NCBI GenBank assembly: GCA_900553845.1
Contig: USEW01000106.1
Span: 1 to 6,668, forward strand
Origin: an uncultured bacterium
Lineage (GTDB): Bacteria > Cyanobacteriota > Vampirovibrionia > Gastranaerophilales > Gastranaerophilaceae
Direction: 5' to 3'
DNA length: 6,668 nucleotides
In this document: piece by piece, positions 5,160 to 6,668 of the stretch
Layout: every line of letters begins with the position of its first letter
Numbering within the stretch: the first letter of the stretch is position 1
The notes under the pieces: model-generated
What the model saw: only the letters and a program-made list of their open reading frames with translations
What the model was told of the DNA's origin: nothing
Databases searched by the model: none
Position numbers and translations under genes: made by a program

Positions 5160-6668
5160 ATTTTTGCCTTATGTCATGTTTAAATTCAAAATCCTTATAC
5201 TGATACTTTTCTGCTATTTTTTGCAGCAAAAGCAAAACTCTCTCCTGTTCATAAGCCGTATCCTCCAAAAATTCCTGCAAATGCCTTTTCACTTCTATGA
5301 TCGAATTGGTTACATCTGAATCGTATTCTTTTTCCAATAACTGCTGCAGTACCACGCACAACTGTCCGATCCCGTCTTGCCTGTCTGTCAGGATTTTGGA
5401 ATCTGGTTTTTTTTCAAGCAGGATATACAAGGCTGCTAAATATATCCGGATTGTTTCATTTATATTTGCTATATCCTCATATTTAAATGCAATATAATCT
5501 ATATCCCAATAGTGATCCGTTGTATCCTCTTTGACATTTTTTTCTAAAATATGCGCTGCTGTCTTATCGTACAACAGCGCAAGATTCTGTTCTGCTGTCT
5601 CTAATTTTCCATTATCAATCTCTAATGTGACAAGATCATGCTGCATGCTCGAATAGTCCGTCCAGAACTCGCTGGCTTCTATCTTTTCCCATGTTTTTTC
5701 TGCTATTTTGATTGCTTCTTTAAGACACTCTTCTTCCTTTTCTCCATCTTCTATATAGCTATACTGATTTGCAGCCTCCTTCCATATCTCAATCTGTTCT
5801 TCCGGTGTATATTTTTTTTGCGCGATCTGTTTTTCTGCTAACAGTCTGTAGTTACACATTTTCCTGATCTGCGTGATCTGCTCATAATCAAAATTCCCCT
5901 CATTCATAAGCTCTTCCCTTGTTTTATAAATAAGGCTTTGAAGAAACGCATCATTCAGATCGTATTTATTGTATATATCCTGTGCCTGGTTGCATAGCTC
6001 TAACCCTTCCTTTATATTTTTGCAACGATATTCCTTCGAAAGTTCCGCCAGCCTTATCAGGCAGATGATCTGATTCTTTTCAAAATGGTTCTTTCCCTCA
6101 TATTTTTTTATGACATTCCAGAGAATTGTTTTTCTGATATTATTTTTTCCATATTCACGGACTCTGTCTATTACAGATAAAACCTCCTCCATGGAAGAGG
6201 TTTCTTTCTGTATATATTCCACAAGAAAATCAGCCGTAGCTTCCACCATTTCTTTACCCCATTCATACGTTGCATATTTAGGATGATCCTTTCCAAACCA
6301 GCCATTATCACTACTTAAACGATTACTTCTAGGAACTGGAATATCCACGCCTTTAAAGTTTACGGTTTGTGCATTGGAAGCTGTTAATTGAGGTGTAAAC
6401 TGATTTAAATTTGAATCTTCAATCTTATCCTTTTGAACTAGACTTTCATCCACATACAACATAGCTGCCGTTTCCTGACCTGCACCATGGCCTCCGGCCC
6501 ATTCTGGATTGATTTTTCCAGCAATAGTCCACCAGTCAAAAATTGTACCCACAGCTCCCTTCTTATATAAATGACGACATACTTTACTTAATGCATGTGT
6601 GTTTCCTCCATGTCCATTTAAGAACACAAAATGTCGAGCACCACAATCATATAGTCGATCACTGATTC
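5158..6668 (-). CDS. Creatininase-family domain (C-terminal part) joined in frame to a helical-repeat protein; partial at the right edge
   Basis: The frame is open to the window edge; a GTG at 6625-6627 is internal, since H-F-V-F-L-N-G-H-G-G-N reads through it, so the true start lies outside. Counting from that Val, residues 1-140 are the end of a creatininase-family amidohydrolase: N-G-H-G-G-N at 4-9 and G-G-H-G-A-G-Q-E-T at 45-53, whose His and Glu match metal or catalytic positions of the family. Members hydrolyse cyclic or linear amides (creatininase, MftE, ArfB); this one's substrate is unknown. Residues about 146-489 are almost wholly helical, charged and TPR-like (E-Q-I-E-I-W-K-E-A-A-N-Q-Y, E-C-L-K-E-A-I-K-I-A-E-K), with no catalytic motif. 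Creatininases normally end near residue 140. Codon style changes at the border (TTA and CGT before it; CTG, ATC, AGG and GCG after), so the fusion may be a chimeric join. A terminator overlaps the stop. Confidence 0.7.
   Translation of the reverse strand, partial: ISDRLYDCGARHFVFLNGHGGNTHALSKVCRHLYKKGAVGTIFDWWTIAGKINPEWAGGHGAGQETAAMLYVDESLVQKDKIEDSNLNQFTPQLTASNAQTVNFKGVDIPVPRSNRLSSDNGWFGKDHPKYATYEWGKEMVEATADFLVEYIQKETSSMEEVLSVIDRVREYGKNNIRKTILWNVIKKYEGKNHFEKNQIICLIRLAELSKEYRCKNIKEGLELCNQAQDIYNKYDLNDAFLQSLIYKTREELMNEGNFDYEQITQIRKMCNYRLLAEKQIAQKKYTPEEQIEIWKEAANQYSYIEDGEKEEECLKEAIKIAEKTWEKIEASEFWTDYSSMQHDLVTLEIDNGKLETAEQNLALLYDKTAAHILEKNVKEDTTDHYWDIDYIAFKYEDIANINETIRIYLAALYILLEKKPDSKILTDRQDGIGQLCVVLQQLLEKEYDSDVTNSIIEVKRHLQEFLEDTAYEQERVLLLLQKIAEKYQYKDFEFKHDIRQK
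6181..6202. repeat. 22-bp near-perfect palindrome at the creatininase/helical border
   Basis: AACCTC at 6181-6186 mirrors GAGGTT at 6197-6202 around TCCATGGA, with a single mismatched pair (6187/6196). It encodes T-S-S-M-E-E-V, exactly where the creatininase domain ends and the helical part begins. It may be a coding coincidence or mark the join. Confidence 0.5.

Noticed and set aside
1..6668. CRISPR array, tRNA, rRNA, riboswitch or complete insertion sequence
   Set aside because: No regularly spaced repeats, cloverleaf, conserved RNA core or transposase was seen on either strand by eye.

Overview
The window reads as a mosaic of at least two, and probably three, sequence backgrounds. Bases 1 to about 4371 are very AT-rich, with codons ending almost always in A or T. 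They carry a calpain-like (C2) cysteine protease gene, a TSCPD-domain gene, nadA and the 3' part of fliD. This mix (low G+C, flagellum, short NadA, TSCPD protein, calpain-like protease) fits a low-G+C gut-type bacterium. Gastranaerophilales/Vampirovibrionia or an AT-rich Firmicute are my best guesses, but no rRNA or marker gene is present to settle it. From about 4375 the sequence becomes clearly richer in G+C, with CTG, ATC, AGG and GCG codons, and looks like Lachnospiraceae/Clostridia. From about 6205 to the right edge a creatininase-family domain uses a third style (TTA leucine, CGT arginine).

Layout. 1-1572, minus strand: calpain-like protease gene, broken by an apparent frameshift near 220-238 and running off the left edge. 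1629-1654: terminator. 1689-1985, minus: TSCPD protein. 2027-2091: back-to-back promoters. 2120-3040, plus: nadA. 3070-4371, minus: fliD, converging on nadA and missing its 5' part. 4369-4415: a cluster of direct and inverted repeats at the composition break. 4410-4784, minus: an unrecognised small protein gene interrupted by an in-frame TAG. 4844-5032, minus: small membrane protein. 5121-5159: strong terminator. 5158-6668, minus: C-terminal part of a creatininase-family domain joined in frame to a long helical-repeat protein.

How the genes work together. nadA supplies quinolinate for NAD synthesis and fliD encodes the flagellar filament cap; both are housekeeping. The TSCPD gene shares a divergent promoter region with nadA, but no functional link can be shown. 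On the right, the two small genes form a possible two-gene unit downstream of the terminator of the helical-repeat gene. I do not see a convincing new multi-gene system. The strongest unusual signals are the two composition junctions, the broken calpain-like protease, the TAG-interrupted small gene and the repeat cluster where fliD is cut. A chimeric assembly is the simplest explanation for the mosaic.
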